Shown: positions 45,183-54,580 of the stretch, one piece after another
Position numbering within the stretch: position 1 is the stretch's first letter
How the letters are laid out: the number at the start of each line of letters is the position of its first letter
Assembly (NCBI RefSeq): GCF_003063435.1
Contig: NZ_NESL01000008.1
Span: forward strand, 89,808 to 153,807
Length of the DNA stretch: 64,000 nucleotides
Direction of reading: 5' to 3'
Origin: Limnohabitans sp. 2KL-1
GTDB taxonomy: Bacteria > Pseudomonadota > Gammaproteobacteria > Burkholderiales > Burkholderiaceae_C
Notes under the pieces: generated by a model
Seen by the model: only the letters and a program-made list of their open reading frames with translations
Database searches by the model: none
Told to the model about the DNA's origin: nothing
Made by a program: the position numbers and the translations under genes

Positions 45183-46619
45183 ATGAGCGAACCCGACATT
45201 TCCCTATCCCAAGCCCACGCCGACGACCCCAGCCACTCCAGCGCCGACCTGCCCGAGGGCTGGCTGCGCGTCGGCTCTCTGGACATGGATGCCCAGGGCA
45301 TCGCCCGCCGACCTGACGGCAAAGTTGTTTTCATCGAAGGCGCTTTGCCTTTCGAGTTGGTCTCGGTCAATGTGCATCGCAAAAAAAACAACTGGGAGCA
45401 GGGCACCGTCACCCAGATCCACCACGAGTCTTCCCAGCGTGTGCGGCCGGGCTGCCCGCATTTCGGCCTGCATGCAGGGGCCTGCGGCGGCTGCAAGATG
45501 CAGCATTTGGAGGCTTCGGCCCAGGTGGCCATCAAGCAACGCGTGCTGGAAGACAACCTGTGGCACCTGGGCAAAGTCAAAGCTGAAACCATGCTGCGCC
45601 CCATCGAAGGGCCGACCTGGGGCTACCGTTACCGCGCCCGCTTGTCGGTGCGCTATGTGATCAAAAAAGGCGAAGTGCTGATCGGCTTTCACGAGCGCAA
45701 AAGCCGCTACATCGCCGACATGAAGGTCTGCCCGGTTCTGCCGCCCCATGTCAGCCGCATGTTGCTGCCTTTGCGCGCCTTGATCGGCCAGATGGATGCC
45801 CGCGAAACCTTGCCCCAGCTGGAGCTGGCCTGCGGCGATGAGGTCACGGCTTTGGTGCTGCGCCACCTGGAGCCCTTGAGCGAGGGCGACAAAGCCCTGC
45901 TGCGGGCATTTGCCGCCGAGCACCAAGTGCAGTGGTGGCTGCAGCCCAAAGGCCCGGACACGGTGCATTTGCTGGACGAGGGTGGGGTGCAGCTCAGTTA
46001 CGGCCTGCCCGACTTTGGCATCACCATGCCTTTCAGGCCCACCGACTTCACCCAGGTCAATCCCTTCATCAACCGCGTGCTGGTGGCCCGTGCGCTGCGC
46101 TTGCTGCAAGCGCAAAAGACCGAGCGGGTGATTGACTGGTTTTGCGGCCTGGGCAACTTCACCTTGCCGCTCGCCACACAAGCGGGGCAGGTGCTCGGCA
46201 TTGAAGGGGCCGAGACCCTGGTGGCCCGTTCACGCGACAACTACGCCCGCAACCAGGCCACCCGGCCCGAGGGCCAGACCCTGGCCCCCACGCAGTTTGT
46301 GGCGCGCAATTTGTTTGAGATGACGCCCGAGATGCTGGTGGCCGATGGCACCGCCGACAAGTGGCTGGTGGATCCGCCGCGTGAAGGCGCGTTTGCTCTG
46401 AGCAAGGCGCTGGCCGAGTTGCACGAAAACCAGGACCTGCGGCAGGGCTGGACACCGCCGCAACGCATTGTGTACGTCAGTTGCAACCCGGCGACGCTGG
46501 CCCGGGATGCTGGGCTGCTGGTGCACCGTGCGGGTTACCGCTGCGTGGCCGCGGGTGTGATCAACATGTTCGCGCACACCGCGCATGTGGAGAGCATGGC
46601 GGTGTTTGAGTTGGCCTGA
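45183..46619 (+). CDS. rlmD: 23S rRNA (uracil-1939-C5)-methyltransferase
   Basis: A 478-residue RumA/TrmA family enzyme: N-terminal TRAM domain (about 20-80), the Fe-S cysteines in [17 protein letters not shown], the SAM-binding [16 protein letters not shown] motif, and the catalytic [13 protein letters not shown] with the nucleophilic Cys. Methylates U1939 of 23S rRNA. TRAM domain and [4Fe-4S] ligands appear intact. It is followed by a long terminator hairpin. Confidence 0.95.
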   Translation: MSEPDISLSQAHADDPSHSSADLPEGWLRVGSLDMDAQGIARRPDGKVVFIEGALPFELVSVNVHRKKNNWEQGTVTQIHHESSQRVRPGCPHFGLHAGACGGCKMQHLEASAQVAIKQRVLEDNLWHLGKVKAETMLRPIEGPTWGYRYRARLSVRYVIKKGEVLIGFHERKSRYIADMKVCPVLPPHVSRMLLPLRALIGQMDARETLPQLELACGDEVTALVLRHLEPLSEGDKALLRAFAAEHQVQWWLQPKGPDTVHLLDEGGVQLSYGLPDFGITMPFRPTDFTQVNPFINRVLVARALRLLQAQKTERVIDWFCGLGNFTLPLATQAGQVLGIEGAETLVARSRDNYARNQATRPEGQTLAPTQFVARNLFEMTPEMLVADGTADKWLVDPPREGAFALSKALAELHENQDLRQGWTPPQRIVYVSCNPATLARDAGLLVHRAGYRCVAAGVINMFAHTAHVESMAVFELA

Positions 46620-46654
46620 TGCTTCTGAATCAGGTGCGGGCCGCTTGTCCTGCG

Positions 46655-46692
46655 CCAACAACAAAGGCTCCCGAGGGAGCCTTTGTTGTTGG
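46655..46692. terminator. Long symmetrical terminator hairpin between rlmD and the BI-1 gene
   Basis: A perfect 17-bp stem, CCAACAACAAAGGCTCC paired with GGAGCCTTTGTTGTTGG around a CGAG loop, separates two convergent genes. The lower stem is rich in A on one side and T on the other, so it can work in both directions. Confidence 0.8.
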
Positions 46693-46710
46693 GGGGATGT
46701 GCAACGCAGG

Positions 46711-47406
46711 TCAGTCGCGTTCGCCACCCATGATGCCCAACAAAGCCAGCAGGCTCTGGAACACATTGAAGATGTCCATGTACAGGGCCAGTGTGGCGCT
46801 GATGTAGTTGGTCTCGCCGCCGTCGATGATCTGTTTAAGGTCATACAGCATGTAAGCGCTGAAGATGCCGATGGCCATGACCGAGATCACCATCATGCCC
46901 ACGGTGGAGCCGACAAACACATTGATGATGCCGCCGATCATGATGGCCAAAGCTCCGACAAACAGCCACTTGGACATGCCCGACAGGTCACGTTTGATGG
47001 TGCTGGCCAGGCTGGCCATGACGAAGAACACGCCTGCTGTGCCCGCAAAGGCGGTCATCACCAGGTCGGCACCGTTCTTGAAGCCCAGCACCATGGCGAT
47101 CATGCGAGAGAGCATCAGGCCCATGAAGAAGGTGAAGGCCAGCAACACGGGCACACCCGCTGCCGAATTTTTGGTTTTCTCGATGGCGAACATGAAGCCG
47201 AAGGCACCGGCCATGAAGACCACCAGGCCTACGCCGCCAGACAGCGAGCGGGTGATGCCGGTGCTCACGCCCAGCCAGGCGCCCAAAACGGTGGGCAGCA
47301 GGCTCAGGGCCAGCAGCCAATAGGTGTTGCGCAGCACGCGGTTGCGTGTGGCCAGATCGGTGCCGTGGCCCCAGTCTGTGGTGTTCAAAGTGCGAAGGTC
47401 GCTCAT
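46711..47406 (-). CDS. Bax inhibitor-1 / YccA family membrane protein
   Basis: A 231-residue protein with seven predicted helices of the BI-1-like family: RNTYWLLALSLLPTVLGAWLG, then LLAFTFFMGLMLSRMIAMVLGF, and a C-terminal ALYMDIFNVFQSLLALLGI. YccA modulates FtsH in E. coli, and some relatives leak Ca2+ in a pH-dependent way through a di-Asp switch. The role here is unknown. AGGAGA precedes the start and a CCCTGA/TCAGGG hairpin (47427-47440) lies in the leader. Confidence 0.92.
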   Translation of the reverse strand: MSDLRTLNTTDWGHGTDLATRNRVLRNTYWLLALSLLPTVLGAWLGVSTGITRSLSGGVGLVVFMAGAFGFMFAIEKTKNSAAGVPVLLAFTFFMGLMLSRMIAMVLGFKNGADLVMTAFAGTAGVFFVMASLASTIKRDLSGMSKWLFVGALAIMIGGIINVFVGSTVGMMVISVMAIGIFSAYMLYDLKQIIDGGETNYISATLALYMDIFNVFQSLLALLGIMGGERD

Positions 47407-47590
47407 GGTTGTCTCTCCTGTTCAAACCCTGATTTCAGGGCCATTGCATTGTAGAGTGAGGCTGCCTGCCACCCCCAATGTCCGCGCTGTCATGGGGTTA
47501 TCCGGGTGAATCAGTTTTGCGCAGGGGTGTGCAATGGCGCTGCCCGGCCCGTGTATCCTTGCTTTTTTTCAAACCAACTTTCAAAACACC

Positions 47591-47998
47591 ATGAAAACCC
47601 AAGCCAGCCTCGAACTCTCCGATGTCAAAGCCATTGCCGCTGCGGCCGAAGCCGAAGCCCTCAAGAACAACTGGGCGGTGAGCATCGCCATCGTCGACGC
47701 AGGCGGCCATTTGCTGCACTTTGCGCGGCTCGATGGTGCAGCCCCCGTTTCTTCGCACATCGCGCCTGCCAAGGCCAACACAGCCGCTTTAGGTCGCCGC
47801 GAGACCAAGGGCTACGAAGACGTCATCAATGGCGGCCGGACCTCGTTCCTGTCGGCCCCCACCATCAAAGGCATGCTCGAAGGTGGCGTTCCGATCATGA
47901 AAGACGGCTTCTGCCTGGGCGCGGTGGGCGTGAGCGGTGTCAAGTCGAACGAAGACGCCCAGATTGCCAAAGCGGGTATCGCTGCCATCGGGCTTTGA
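47591..47998 (+). CDS. GlcG/HbpS-family haem-binding-like protein
   Basis: A 135-residue single-domain protein of the GlcG/HbpS/PduO-C family: LSDVKAIAAAAEAEALKNNWAVSIAIVDAGGHLLHFARLDGA at the N-terminus, and GGVPIMKDGFCLGAVGVSGVKSNEDAQIAKAG at the end. Some members bind haem or act in corrinoid systems, but many have no assigned function. The ATG at 47591 is chosen because the family starts here. It stands alone between two minus-strand genes. Confidence 0.87.
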   Translation: MKTQASLELSDVKAIAAAAEAEALKNNWAVSIAIVDAGGHLLHFARLDGAAPVSSHIAPAKANTAALGRRETKGYEDVINGGRTSFLSAPTIKGMLEGGVPIMKDGFCLGAVGVSGVKSNEDAQIAKAGIAAIGL

Positions 47999-48051
47999 TG
48001 CTGGGGCGCAGAGGGGGCAACTCCTGCGAGGTGCAACCCTGCGCGATCTCG

Positions 48052-48813
48052 TCAGCGGATCATCATCCCCCCATCGGCCACGATGGTTTGCCCCGTGACG
48101 TACTGCCCGGCCGGGCTCGCCAAAAACACGGCGATGCCGCCGATGTCGTCGGGCTCGCCCATGCGGCGCAAGGGGGCCTGGCTGTTGTATTTGGCGCTCA
48201 GCACCGGGTCTTCGTGCAGGGCTTTCGCAAAGTCGGTCTTGATCAGGCCCGGGGCGATGCAGTTCACGCGGATGTTGTCCGGGCCCCATTCGACCGCCAG
48301 GTTGCGCGCCAGTTGCATGTCGGCGGCTTTGGACAGGTTGTAGGCCCCGATGACCGAAGAACCGTGCAGCCCGCCAATCGATGACACGATCACGATGGCC
48401 CCGTCTTTTTGGGCCTTCATGTCCGGATAGACCATGTTGCAAAGCCAGGCGTTGGACAGCACGTTGTTGCGCATGACCTTGTCAAACACTTCATCGCTCA
48501 TGCCCGTGGCTGGCCCGTAGTAGGGGTTGGTGGCGGCGTTGCACACCAGAATGTCGATGCTGCCCCAGGCGGCGCGGGTTTGGTGGATCAGGTTTTCCAG
48601 CTGCTCTTTGCTGGAGATGCTGGCGGCCACCGCCATCGCCTCACCTCCTGCGGCCTGGATTTCCTTGACCACCACTTCGCAGGCGTCTTGCTTGCGGCTG
48701 GACACGACGACTTTGGCGCCTTGCTTGGCCAACTGCAGGGCAATCGAACGGCCAATGCCCCGGCTGGAGCCCGTGACGATGGCGACTTTGCCTTTGAGAT
48801 TGAACAACGACAT
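48052..48813 (-). CDS. Short-chain dehydrogenase/reductase
   Basis: A 253-residue classical SDR with TGSSRGIGRSIA (cofactor loop with Ser-Arg, suggesting NADPH), VCNAATN in place of NNAG, a Ser-Ser pair in IVIVSSIGGLHG, the catalytic Y-x3-K in GAYNLSKAADM, and the terminal VTGQTIVADGGMMIR. The substrate is unknown; the layout is like DHRS4-type carbonyl reductases. AGGAG supports ATG at 48813. It is divergent from the FAD oxidoreductase gene. Confidence 0.88.
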   Translation of the reverse strand: MSLFNLKGKVAIVTGSSRGIGRSIALQLAKQGAKVVVSSRKQDACEVVVKEIQAAGGEAMAVAASISSKEQLENLIHQTRAAWGSIDILVCNAATNPYYGPATGMSDEVFDKVMRNNVLSNAWLCNMVYPDMKAQKDGAIVIVSSIGGLHGSSVIGAYNLSKAADMQLARNLAVEWGPDNIRVNCIAPGLIKTDFAKALHEDPVLSAKYNSQAPLRRMGEPDDIGGIAVFLASPAGQYVTGQTIVADGGMMIR

Positions 48814-48899
48814 GAAACGGTCTCCTTGTTGAATGCCTGGCAGTCTGCCCGTGTGCGGTGCACGCGTCTGTCTTGCTGGCGTCATCTCCAACGCAGTGG

Positions 48900-48950
48900 C
48901 AGGAGCCTGCCCCGCTGGCGATGGCTCCATCGCTTGCAGGCAAGCGCCTA
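48900..48950. repeat. REP-like palindrome, copy 4 (degenerate)
   Basis: CAGGAGCCTGCCCCGCTGGC resembles the left arm of the element at 4733, and ATCGCTTGCAGGCAAGC matches its right arm with one base missing. An inner hairpin GCGATGG-CT-CCATCGC (48918-48933) is intact. It lies in the divergent spacer before the FAD oxidoreductase gene. Confidence 0.6.
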
Positions 48951-48983
48951 AAAAATGCCAAAGCCTGCGCCACAATGCGGGCC

Positions 48984-50105
48984 ATGGAACAAATCGATAC
49001 TGTCGTGATCGGGGCCGGGGTGGTGGGCCTGGCCGTGGGGCGTGAATTGGCGCTGACCGGGGGCGAGGTGATGGTGCTCGAGTCGGAAAACGCCATCGGC
49101 ACCGGCACCAGCTCGCGCAACAGCGAGGTCATCCACGCGGGCATTTATTACCCGGCCGGCTCGCTCAAGGCGCGCCTGTGTGTGCAGGGTAAGGGCATGC
49201 TTTACGCCTATTGCGCCGAGCGCGGCGTGGCGCACCAGCGCCTGGGCAAGCTGATTGTGGCCACCCGCCCCGAGCAGGTGCAGGCGCTGGACGGCATCCT
49301 GGCCAAGGCTGCGGCCAACGGCGTGCACGACTTGCAAAAACTCAGCGCCGCCGAGGCGAAAGCGCTGGAACCTGCACTGGCCTGCGAAGCGGCCTTGCTT
49401 TCGCCCAGCACGGGCGTGGTGGACAGCCATGGCTTGATGCTCGCCTTGCAAGGCGACATGGAAAACGCAGGGGGGTTGCTGGCGCTGGTCTCGCCGGTGC
49501 AGCACATGGGCCTTCGGCACGGCACGGCCACGCACCCCATTCGCGTGACCACGCAAGACGGCACCGAGTTGGCTTGCAAAGTGCTGGTCAATGCGGCAGG
49601 CCTGAACGCCGTGGCGCTGGCGCGCGGCATGGACGGGCTGGCCCCCAACCTGCTGGCGCAAGCGTTTCCCCGGGCGTATTTCGCCAAAGGCAGCTACTTC
49701 ACGCTGGCGGGCAAGGCCCCGTTTTCGCGCCTGATTTACCCGGTGCCCGAAGCGGCCGGGTTGGGCGTGCACCTGACGCTCGATTTGGGCGGTCAGGCCA
49801 AATTTGGCCCGGATGTGCAATGGGTGGATGACCCAGCCGATCTGCAGGTCGACCCCCGGCGAGGGGAGGCTTTTTATGCCGAGGTCCGCCGTTATTGGTC
49901 CGATTTGCCCGATGGCGCTTTGCAGCCGGGTTATGCCGGCATGCGTCCCAAGATCAGTGGCCCGCACGAGGCGGCTGCCGACTTCATGGTCCAGGGACCC
50001 GCTGACCACAGCGTGCCCGGGCTGGTCAACCTGCTGGGCATCGAGTCGCCGGGCCTCACCAGCTCGCTGGCGCTGGCGGCACATGTACGAAGTCTTTTGA
50101 CTTGA
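48984..50105 (+). CDS. FAD-dependent oxidoreductase, L-2-hydroxyglutarate oxidase-like
   Basis: A 373-residue DAO-fold flavoenzyme. The FAD motif is [16 protein letters not shown], followed by the stretch [31 protein letters not shown], which is characteristic of L-2-hydroxyglutarate dehydrogenases, then VNAAGLNAV and a C-terminal [16 protein letters not shown]. It would oxidise L-2-hydroxyglutarate or a similar hydroxy acid to the oxo acid. ATG at 48984 gives the family N-terminus; an ATG nine bases upstream is also possible. Confidence 0.87.
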   Translation: MEQIDTVVIGAGVVGLAVGRELALTGGEVMVLESENAIGTGTSSRNSEVIHAGIYYPAGSLKARLCVQGKGMLYAYCAERGVAHQRLGKLIVATRPEQVQALDGILAKAAANGVHDLQKLSAAEAKALEPALACEAALLSPSTGVVDSHGLMLALQGDMENAGGLLALVSPVQHMGLRHGTATHPIRVTTQDGTELACKVLVNAAGLNAVALARGMDGLAPNLLAQAFPRAYFAKGSYFTLAGKAPFSRLIYPVPEAAGLGVHLTLDLGGQAKFGPDVQWVDDPADLQVDPRRGEAFYAEVRRYWSDLPDGALQPGYAGMRPKISGPHEAAADFMVQGPADHSVPGLVNLLGIESPGLTSSLALAAHVRSLLT

Positions 50106-50136
50106 CGGTTTTATTATTTGCATCTACATTAATTAA

Positions 50137-50436
50137 ATGGACATCCGATTGAACTGGGATGAGGCCAAGCGGCAAATCAATCTGGCCAAACATGGACTGG
50201 ATTTTGTGCATTCGCTCGAAGTGCTGGATTCGCGCTTTCGGTGGGACATCTCTGTCATCCGAAACGGTGAACAGCGAATCCTGTCCATGTCCTATGCCAT
50301 GGGTTTTCTGGCTGTTTTGACCGTCGTCCATACGCAGCGTGATAGCAGTTATCGGGTGATCAGTTTCCGGTGTGCCAGCACGGCAGAAAGAGAGGCGTAC
50401 CTTGTCTGGATTGAAAATGAATGCAATGAGCCGTAA
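50137..50436 (+). CDS. brnT: BrnT-family toxin
   Basis: A 99-residue BrnT-type ribonuclease toxin of the RelE-like fold. The diagnostic N-terminus is WDEAKRQINLAKHGLDFVHSLEVLDSRF, followed by R-x-x-S-M-S-Y and VVHTQRDSSYRVISFRCAS-type strands, here ending TAEREAY. BrnT blocks translation until bound by BrnA. The toxin gene comes first and overlaps the antitoxin gene, the usual brnTA order. It starts 31 nt after the FAD oxidoreductase. Confidence 0.93.
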   Translation: MDIRLNWDEAKRQINLAKHGLDFVHSLEVLDSRFRWDISVIRNGEQRILSMSYAMGFLAVLTVVHTQRDSSYRVISFRCASTAEREAYLVWIENECNEP

Positions 50437-50713
50437 AGAAGTGATCAAGGCGTTGAAGGTCAGTGAGCGGCTTGCGCCTTATGTCTGGGATGGGCAGGAC
50501 GAGGACGACCGTCCTGCCACTGCCAGCGAGTTGGCCCAGGGCCTTGTCATGGCCCGCAAGCGTGGGCGGCCTGCAGGCAGTGGCATCAAGGAGCAGGTGG
50601 CCATTCGACTGGACAAAGACATCCTGGAGGCGTTTCGTGCACAGGGCCAAGGCTGGCAAACGCGCATCAATCAGGCGTTGCGCTGTTATTTAGCGGAACA
50701 CCCGGCTGGTTGA
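50417..50713 (+). CDS. brnA: BrnA-family antitoxin
   Basis: A 98-residue antitoxin with the BrnA C-terminal ribbon-helix-helix: QVAIRLDKDILEAFRAQGQGWQTRINQALRCYL. The RGRPAGSG stretch before it is also typical. It binds BrnT and represses the operon. The ATG at 50417 overlaps the end of brnT by 20 nt; ATG at 50426 is an alternative start. Confidence 0.93.
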   Translation: MNAMSRKEVIKALKVSERLAPYVWDGQDEDDRPATASELAQGLVMARKRGRPAGSGIKEQVAIRLDKDILEAFRAQGQGWQTRINQALRCYLAEHPAG

Positions 50714-50740
50714 GCCATGCGTCAGGTTGGGGTTGTTATT

Positions 50741-51076
50741 TCACGGCCCCTCATAAGCCGTCAACCGGGGCCGCTCCTGGGCTGAAAACTGACGCATTTG
50801 CAGTTGTTGCAAGGCCGCTTGTTGCTGCGCTGCGCTGTCGCCGGATTGCAAAATTTGTTGCCGTGCCACCTGGTACTGGGCGATGCGGTTTTTCCAAGCA
50901 GCTTCTTCCCGGTCCAGCTCGGCCAGTCGGGCGGCTGCTTCGGGGTTGACGGTCTGGGCGCGCAGTCGGTAAATCTCGTCGTCGCTGGCACCTTGTTCGC
51001 GCAGTTGCTCCACCTTATGTTGCAACAACAGCACCTGCCTTGGGGCATCGAGCTCGGCTTTGACCTGCGCTGGCAA
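50741..51076 (-). pseudogene. C-terminal remnant of a lipase chaperone (Lif/LifO)
   Basis: The 111 visible residues match the C-terminal helical end of steryl/lipase-specific foldases: LRAQTVNPEAAARLAELDREEAAWKNRIAQYQVARQQIL, then AALQQLQMRQFSAQERPRLTAYE. Full chaperones are over 300 residues with a membrane anchor. Here no anchor and no RXXFDY motif exist, and no lipase gene is near. The same frame stays open a little way into the pyrD 3' end ([15 protein letters not shown]), so a deletion probably joined the tail to pyrD. A TTG at 51076 could start a short peptide. I consider it non-functional. Confidence 0.65.
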
Positions 51077-51093
51077 ATTCGCTTGCAGAGCGC

Positions 51094-52137
51094 TCAGCGC
51101 TTCATCTGCTGCAAGGCGCTGGCTACTTCGGTGACCAGCGCCGGGCCTTTGTAAATCAGGCCGGTGTAAATCTGCACCACATCGGCCCCGGCTTCTATTT
51201 TGGAGATCGCGTCGTGTCCGCTCAGGATGCCACCCACGCCGATGATGGGGAAGTCCTTGCCCAAAGCGGCACGCAGCTGGCGGATCACGCGGTTGCTGCC
51301 TTCCAACACGGGGGCACCTGAGAGGCCGCCCATTTCTTCGGCATGCGCCAAGCCGCTCACGGCGTCGCGCGCCAGTGTGGTGTTGGTGGCGATCACGCCG
51401 TCCATGCCGTGTTTTTGCAAGGTGGCGGCGATCACGCCCACTTGGGTTTCGTCCAGATCGGGCGCGATTTTGAGGAACATGGGCACGCGACGGCCATGCT
51501 GTGCGGCCAGCTCTTCGCGTCGCGCCACCAGCGCACCCAACAGGCCGTCGAGCGCTTCGTCGCTTTGCAGGGCGCGCAGGTTCTTGGTGTTGGGGCTGGA
51601 GATGTTCACCGTCACGTAGTCAGCGTGTGGGTAGACGCCAGCCAGCGCGATCAAATAGTCGTCTGTGGCGTTCTCTATGGGCGTGGCGGCGTTTTTGCCG
51701 ATGTTCAGGCCCAGCAGGCGTCCTTGCTGGCGGAATTTGGAGCGCTTGACGTTGGCGATGAAGGCGTCGAGTCCGTCGTTGTTGAAACCCAGACGGTTGA
51801 TCAGCGCGTTGGCTTCGGGCAGGCGGAACATGCGGGGCTTGGGGTTGCCCGGCTGCGCTTTGGGCGTCACGGTGCCGACCTCGACAAAGCCAAAACCCAT
51901 GGCCCCCAGGCCATCGATGCAGCGGGCGTTTTTGTCGAGCCCGGCGGCCAGGCCCACACGGTTGGGGAAATGCAGACCCGCCAGCGTGACCGGCTGCGCC
52001 ACAAAGGGCTGGCGGTAAACGCGGTCCAGCGGGGTGTTTTGGGTGCGGGCCAGGCCGTCGATGGTCAGTTCGTGGGCCTCTTCGGGGTCCATCTTGAACA
52101 AAAACGGGCGAACCAGGGCGTAGGGGATCAGGGACAT
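51094..52137 (-). CDS. pyrD: Dihydroorotate dehydrogenase (quinone), class 2
   Basis: PyrD oxidises dihydroorotate to orotate with quinone in pyrimidine synthesis. The 347-residue protein begins [26 protein letters not shown], the membrane-associating N-terminal helix pair of class 2 enzymes. It has [21 protein letters not shown], the catalytic Ser in VNISSPNT, and the FMN-phosphate [27 protein letters not shown]. The upstream open frame is not pyrD-like. A truncated lipase chaperone tail follows its stop at once. Confidence 0.96.
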   Translation of the reverse strand: MSLIPYALVRPFLFKMDPEEAHELTIDGLARTQNTPLDRVYRQPFVAQPVTLAGLHFPNRVGLAAGLDKNARCIDGLGAMGFGFVEVGTVTPKAQPGNPKPRMFRLPEANALINRLGFNNDGLDAFIANVKRSKFRQQGRLLGLNIGKNAATPIENATDDYLIALAGVYPHADYVTVNISSPNTKNLRALQSDEALDGLLGALVARREELAAQHGRRVPMFLKIAPDLDETQVGVIAATLQKHGMDGVIATNTTLARDAVSGLAHAEEMGGLSGAPVLEGSNRVIRQLRAALGKDFPIIGVGGILSGHDAISKIEAGADVVQIYTGLIYKGPALVTEVASALQQMKR

Positions 52138-52243
52138 TGGATAATTCCGGTCTGCGAGAGCGTGGTGAATGCGTTGAAAACGGTTGCCCCGATTGTCGCA
52201 AACCCAGCACCGCGCTTTTTTCTCCTTCCAACTGACCCTTTTC

Positions 52244-52915
52244 ATGACCCAAGACGAACTCAAAGCCCTGGTGGGCCAGGCCGCCCTGAAATACGTTGTT
52301 CCCGGCGAGATCGTCGGCGTGGGCACCGGCTCCACGGTGAACAAATTCATCGACGCGCTGGCCACCATGAAAGACCAGATCAAGGGCGCAGTGTCCAGCT
52401 CCGAAGCCTCCACAGTGCGGCTCAAGGCCTTGGGCATTCCGGTGTTTGACAGCAACGAGGTCGAGAGCCTGTCGGTCTACATCGATGGTGCCGACGAGAT
52501 CGACCACCAGGGCCACATGGTCAAGGGCGGTGGCGCGGCATTGACCCGCGAAAAAATTGTGGCGGCTCAGTCCAAACAGTTTGTCTGCATTGCGGACGAG
52601 AGCAAATTGGTCGACGCCCTGGGCGCTTTCCCGCTGCCGGTCGAGGTCATCCCGATGGCTACGGCCCGCGTGATGCGCCAGTTTGCGGCCATGGGCGGCA
52701 GCGCCGTGGTGCGCCAAAAAGACGGCCAGCCGCTGGTGACCGACAACGGCCAACACATCGTTGACGTGAAGGGCTTGAAGATCACCGATCCGGTGGCGTT
52801 TGAGACCGAAGTCAGCCAATGGCCCGGCGTGGTGACGGTGGGCGTGTTTGCCCTGCAAAAAGCCCAGGTGTGCTTGTTGGGCACGTCTGAAGGCGTCAAA
52901 ACATTGAATTTCTGA
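52244..52915 (+). CDS. rpiA: Ribose-5-phosphate isomerase A
   Basis: RpiA interconverts ribose-5-phosphate and ribulose-5-phosphate. The 223-residue protein has [16 protein letters not shown], the active-site [12 protein letters not shown] and [17 protein letters not shown] (catalytic Asp, Glu and Lys), and the ending [11 protein letters not shown]. The ATG at 52244 matches the family start [18 protein letters not shown]. It is divergent from pyrD. Confidence 0.96.
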   Translation: MTQDELKALVGQAALKYVVPGEIVGVGTGSTVNKFIDALATMKDQIKGAVSSSEASTVRLKALGIPVFDSNEVESLSVYIDGADEIDHQGHMVKGGGAALTREKIVAAQSKQFVCIADESKLVDALGAFPLPVEVIPMATARVMRQFAAMGGSAVVRQKDGQPLVTDNGQHIVDVKGLKITDPVAFETEVSQWPGVVTVGVFALQKAQVCLLGTSEGVKTLNF

Positions 52916-52932
52916 CGCTGGGTTTTCGCGCC

Positions 52933-54102
52933 TCAAGCCCGGCGCAGCAGCAAGCGCAAGTCCGGTCCGATGCGGTCCACCGCATGAAAGCCCAGTTTGA
53001 CCGCGCCGCCCAGCGCGGTCAGCGCGGGCAGGTTGGCCATGCCTTGCCCTGGGCCAAGCAGTTGGGGCGCGATGTATAGCAAAAATTCATCGACCAACCC
53101 CTCCCGGATGAAGGAGCCGTTGAGCTTGTGCCCGGCTTCCACATGCAGCTCGTTGATTTCGCGCCGAGCCAGGTCGCGCAGCATGGCCGCCAGATCGACC
53201 TTGCCGCCGGGGCCGGGGCAGTCGATCACTTGGGCCCCGCGTGCTGTCAGCGCTGCACGCTTGTCGGGGTGTTCTGACGTGGCTGTGTAAATCCAGATCT
53301 GCCGGGCTTGCTCGCCAAAGCCTTGGGTGTCAAGCAATTGGGCGTTCAGCGGCATGTCGAGGCGGCTGTCCACCACCACCAAGTGCGGCTGGCGCGGGGT
53401 GTCTACGCCGCGCACATTGAGCAGCGGGTCGTCTTCGAGCACGGTGCCGATGCCGGTCAGGATGGCGCAGGCACGGGCCCGCCAGGCGTGGCCGTCGGTG
53501 CGGGCTGGTTCACTGGTGATCCACTGGCTCTGGCCGTTTTGCAAGGCGGTTTGCCCGTCCAGCGAGGCGGCGATTTTCATGCGCACCCAGGGCAGGCCAC
53601 GTTCCATGCGGCTGAAAAAGCCGATGTTCAGCTCACGCGCCTGCACGGCCAGCGGGTCGGTGGGGGCGAGGGTGTGCACCTGCGCACCCGCCGCTTGCAG
53701 CCGGGCCAGGCCCTGTCCGGCCACTTGGGGATTGGGGTCGGTCACGGCCGAGACCACCCGGCCGATGCCTGCGGCGACCAGCGCATCGCAGCATGGCCCG
53801 GTGCGCCCTTGGTGGGCGCAGGGCTCCAGCGTGACCCAGGCGGTGGCGCCTTGCACGCTGTGGCCGCGTGCGGCGGCATCGCGCAGCGCCATGATTTCGG
53901 CGTGTGCTTCGCCGGCCCGCTGGGTGTGGCCTTCGCCCAGCACGGTGCCGTCGGCGGCGGTGATCACGCAGCCCACCCGCGGGTTGGGCGAGGTCAGCCA
54001 GAGGGCTTGCGCTGCCAGATCGAGGGCGCGGGCCATTGGGGTGGCGGACGTGGGCAAAGAGCTTGTCAGTGGAGGAGAGGTCACAGGGTGAAGGTGCTGC
54101 AT
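52933..54102 (-). CDS. ribD: Riboflavin biosynthesis deaminase/reductase RibD
   Basis: A bifunctional enzyme for steps 2 and 3 of riboflavin synthesis. The N-terminal deaminase has the zinc site HAEIMAL and EPCAHQGRTGPCCDAL, preceded by MARALDLAAQALWLTSPNPRVGCVI. The C-terminal reductase starts about residue 170 with MKIAASLDGQTA and includes LHVEAGHKLNGSFI. ATG at 54102 gives 389 residues; ATG at 54036 would remove a non-conserved 22-residue leader. It follows the minor pilin genes on the same strand, 4 nt after pilV. Confidence 0.94.
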   Translation of the reverse strand: MQHLHPVTSPPLTSSLPTSATPMARALDLAAQALWLTSPNPRVGCVITAADGTVLGEGHTQRAGEAHAEIMALRDAAARGHSVQGATAWVTLEPCAHQGRTGPCCDALVAAGIGRVVSAVTDPNPQVAGQGLARLQAAGAQVHTLAPTDPLAVQARELNIGFFSRMERGLPWVRMKIAASLDGQTALQNGQSQWITSEPARTDGHAWRARACAILTGIGTVLEDDPLLNVRGVDTPRQPHLVVVDSRLDMPLNAQLLDTQGFGEQARQIWIYTATSEHPDKRAALTARGAQVIDCPGPGGKVDLAAMLRDLARREINELHVEAGHKLNGSFIREGLVDEFLLYIAPQLLGPGQGMANLPALTALGGAVKLGFHAVDRIGPDLRLLLRRA

Positions 54103-54106
54103 CAAA

Positions 54107-54580
54107 TCATGGCAAGGATACGCCAAGCCAGGCGGGCACTTCGTCGCGGCTGCTGTGCAAAACCAACTGACCGGTGGGCGATGCCGTTTCTGGGTGGGGT
54201 GACAGCGTGGCTGATTTTTTCACAGCGCCCAGGCTTTGCCATTGAACGCGCACTTCGATGTCGGACAGTGCCACACCAGCACGGGCCTGCCACTGGCTTT
54301 GGATGGTGTAGCGTGTCCCTTGTAGGGTCATGACTTCTTGCATACCGCAGTCTGCACGACCTGATTGATGGCACTCCATCGCATGGGCCCCCAGCGACTG
54401 GGCCACGGTATGTTGGCGTGTGTCACTGGCGATTTGCAGGGTTTGCAACGTCAGTCGTGTGGCACCCGCCAGGCCAATGCCCAAAATGGCAGAGGCCACC
54501 AGCGCCTCGATCAGGGCCATGCCCTGCAAGGAAGTTTTGCGGGGTCGCTGCCCGGCGTGTCTTGGGTGCGGGTGGGTCAT
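54107..54580 (-). CDS. pilV: Type IV pilus minor pilin PilV-like
   Basis: A 157-residue prepilin. The 20-residue leader ends SLQG, followed by MALIEALVASAILGIGLAGATRLTLQTL, with the prepilin peptidase Gly at -1 and Glu at +5. The Ala/Ile-rich helix and the following QIASDTRQHTVAQSLGAHAMEC part match PilV/PilV-like modification proteins. It overlaps pilX by 4 nt. It would form part of the minor pilin complex that primes pilus assembly. Confidence 0.85.
   Translation of the reverse strand: MTHPHPRHAGQRPRKTSLQGMALIEALVASAILGIGLAGATRLTLQTLQIASDTRQHTVAQSLGAHAMECHQSGRADCGMQEVMTLQGTRYTIQSQWQARAGVALSDIEVRVQWQSLGAVKKSATLSPHPETASPTGQLVLHSSRDEVPAWLGVSLP

Noticed and set aside
50137..50713. Novel defence system at the brnTA locus
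   Set aside because: Both genes match the described BrnT/BrnA toxin-antitoxin family and no further accessory genes are present.
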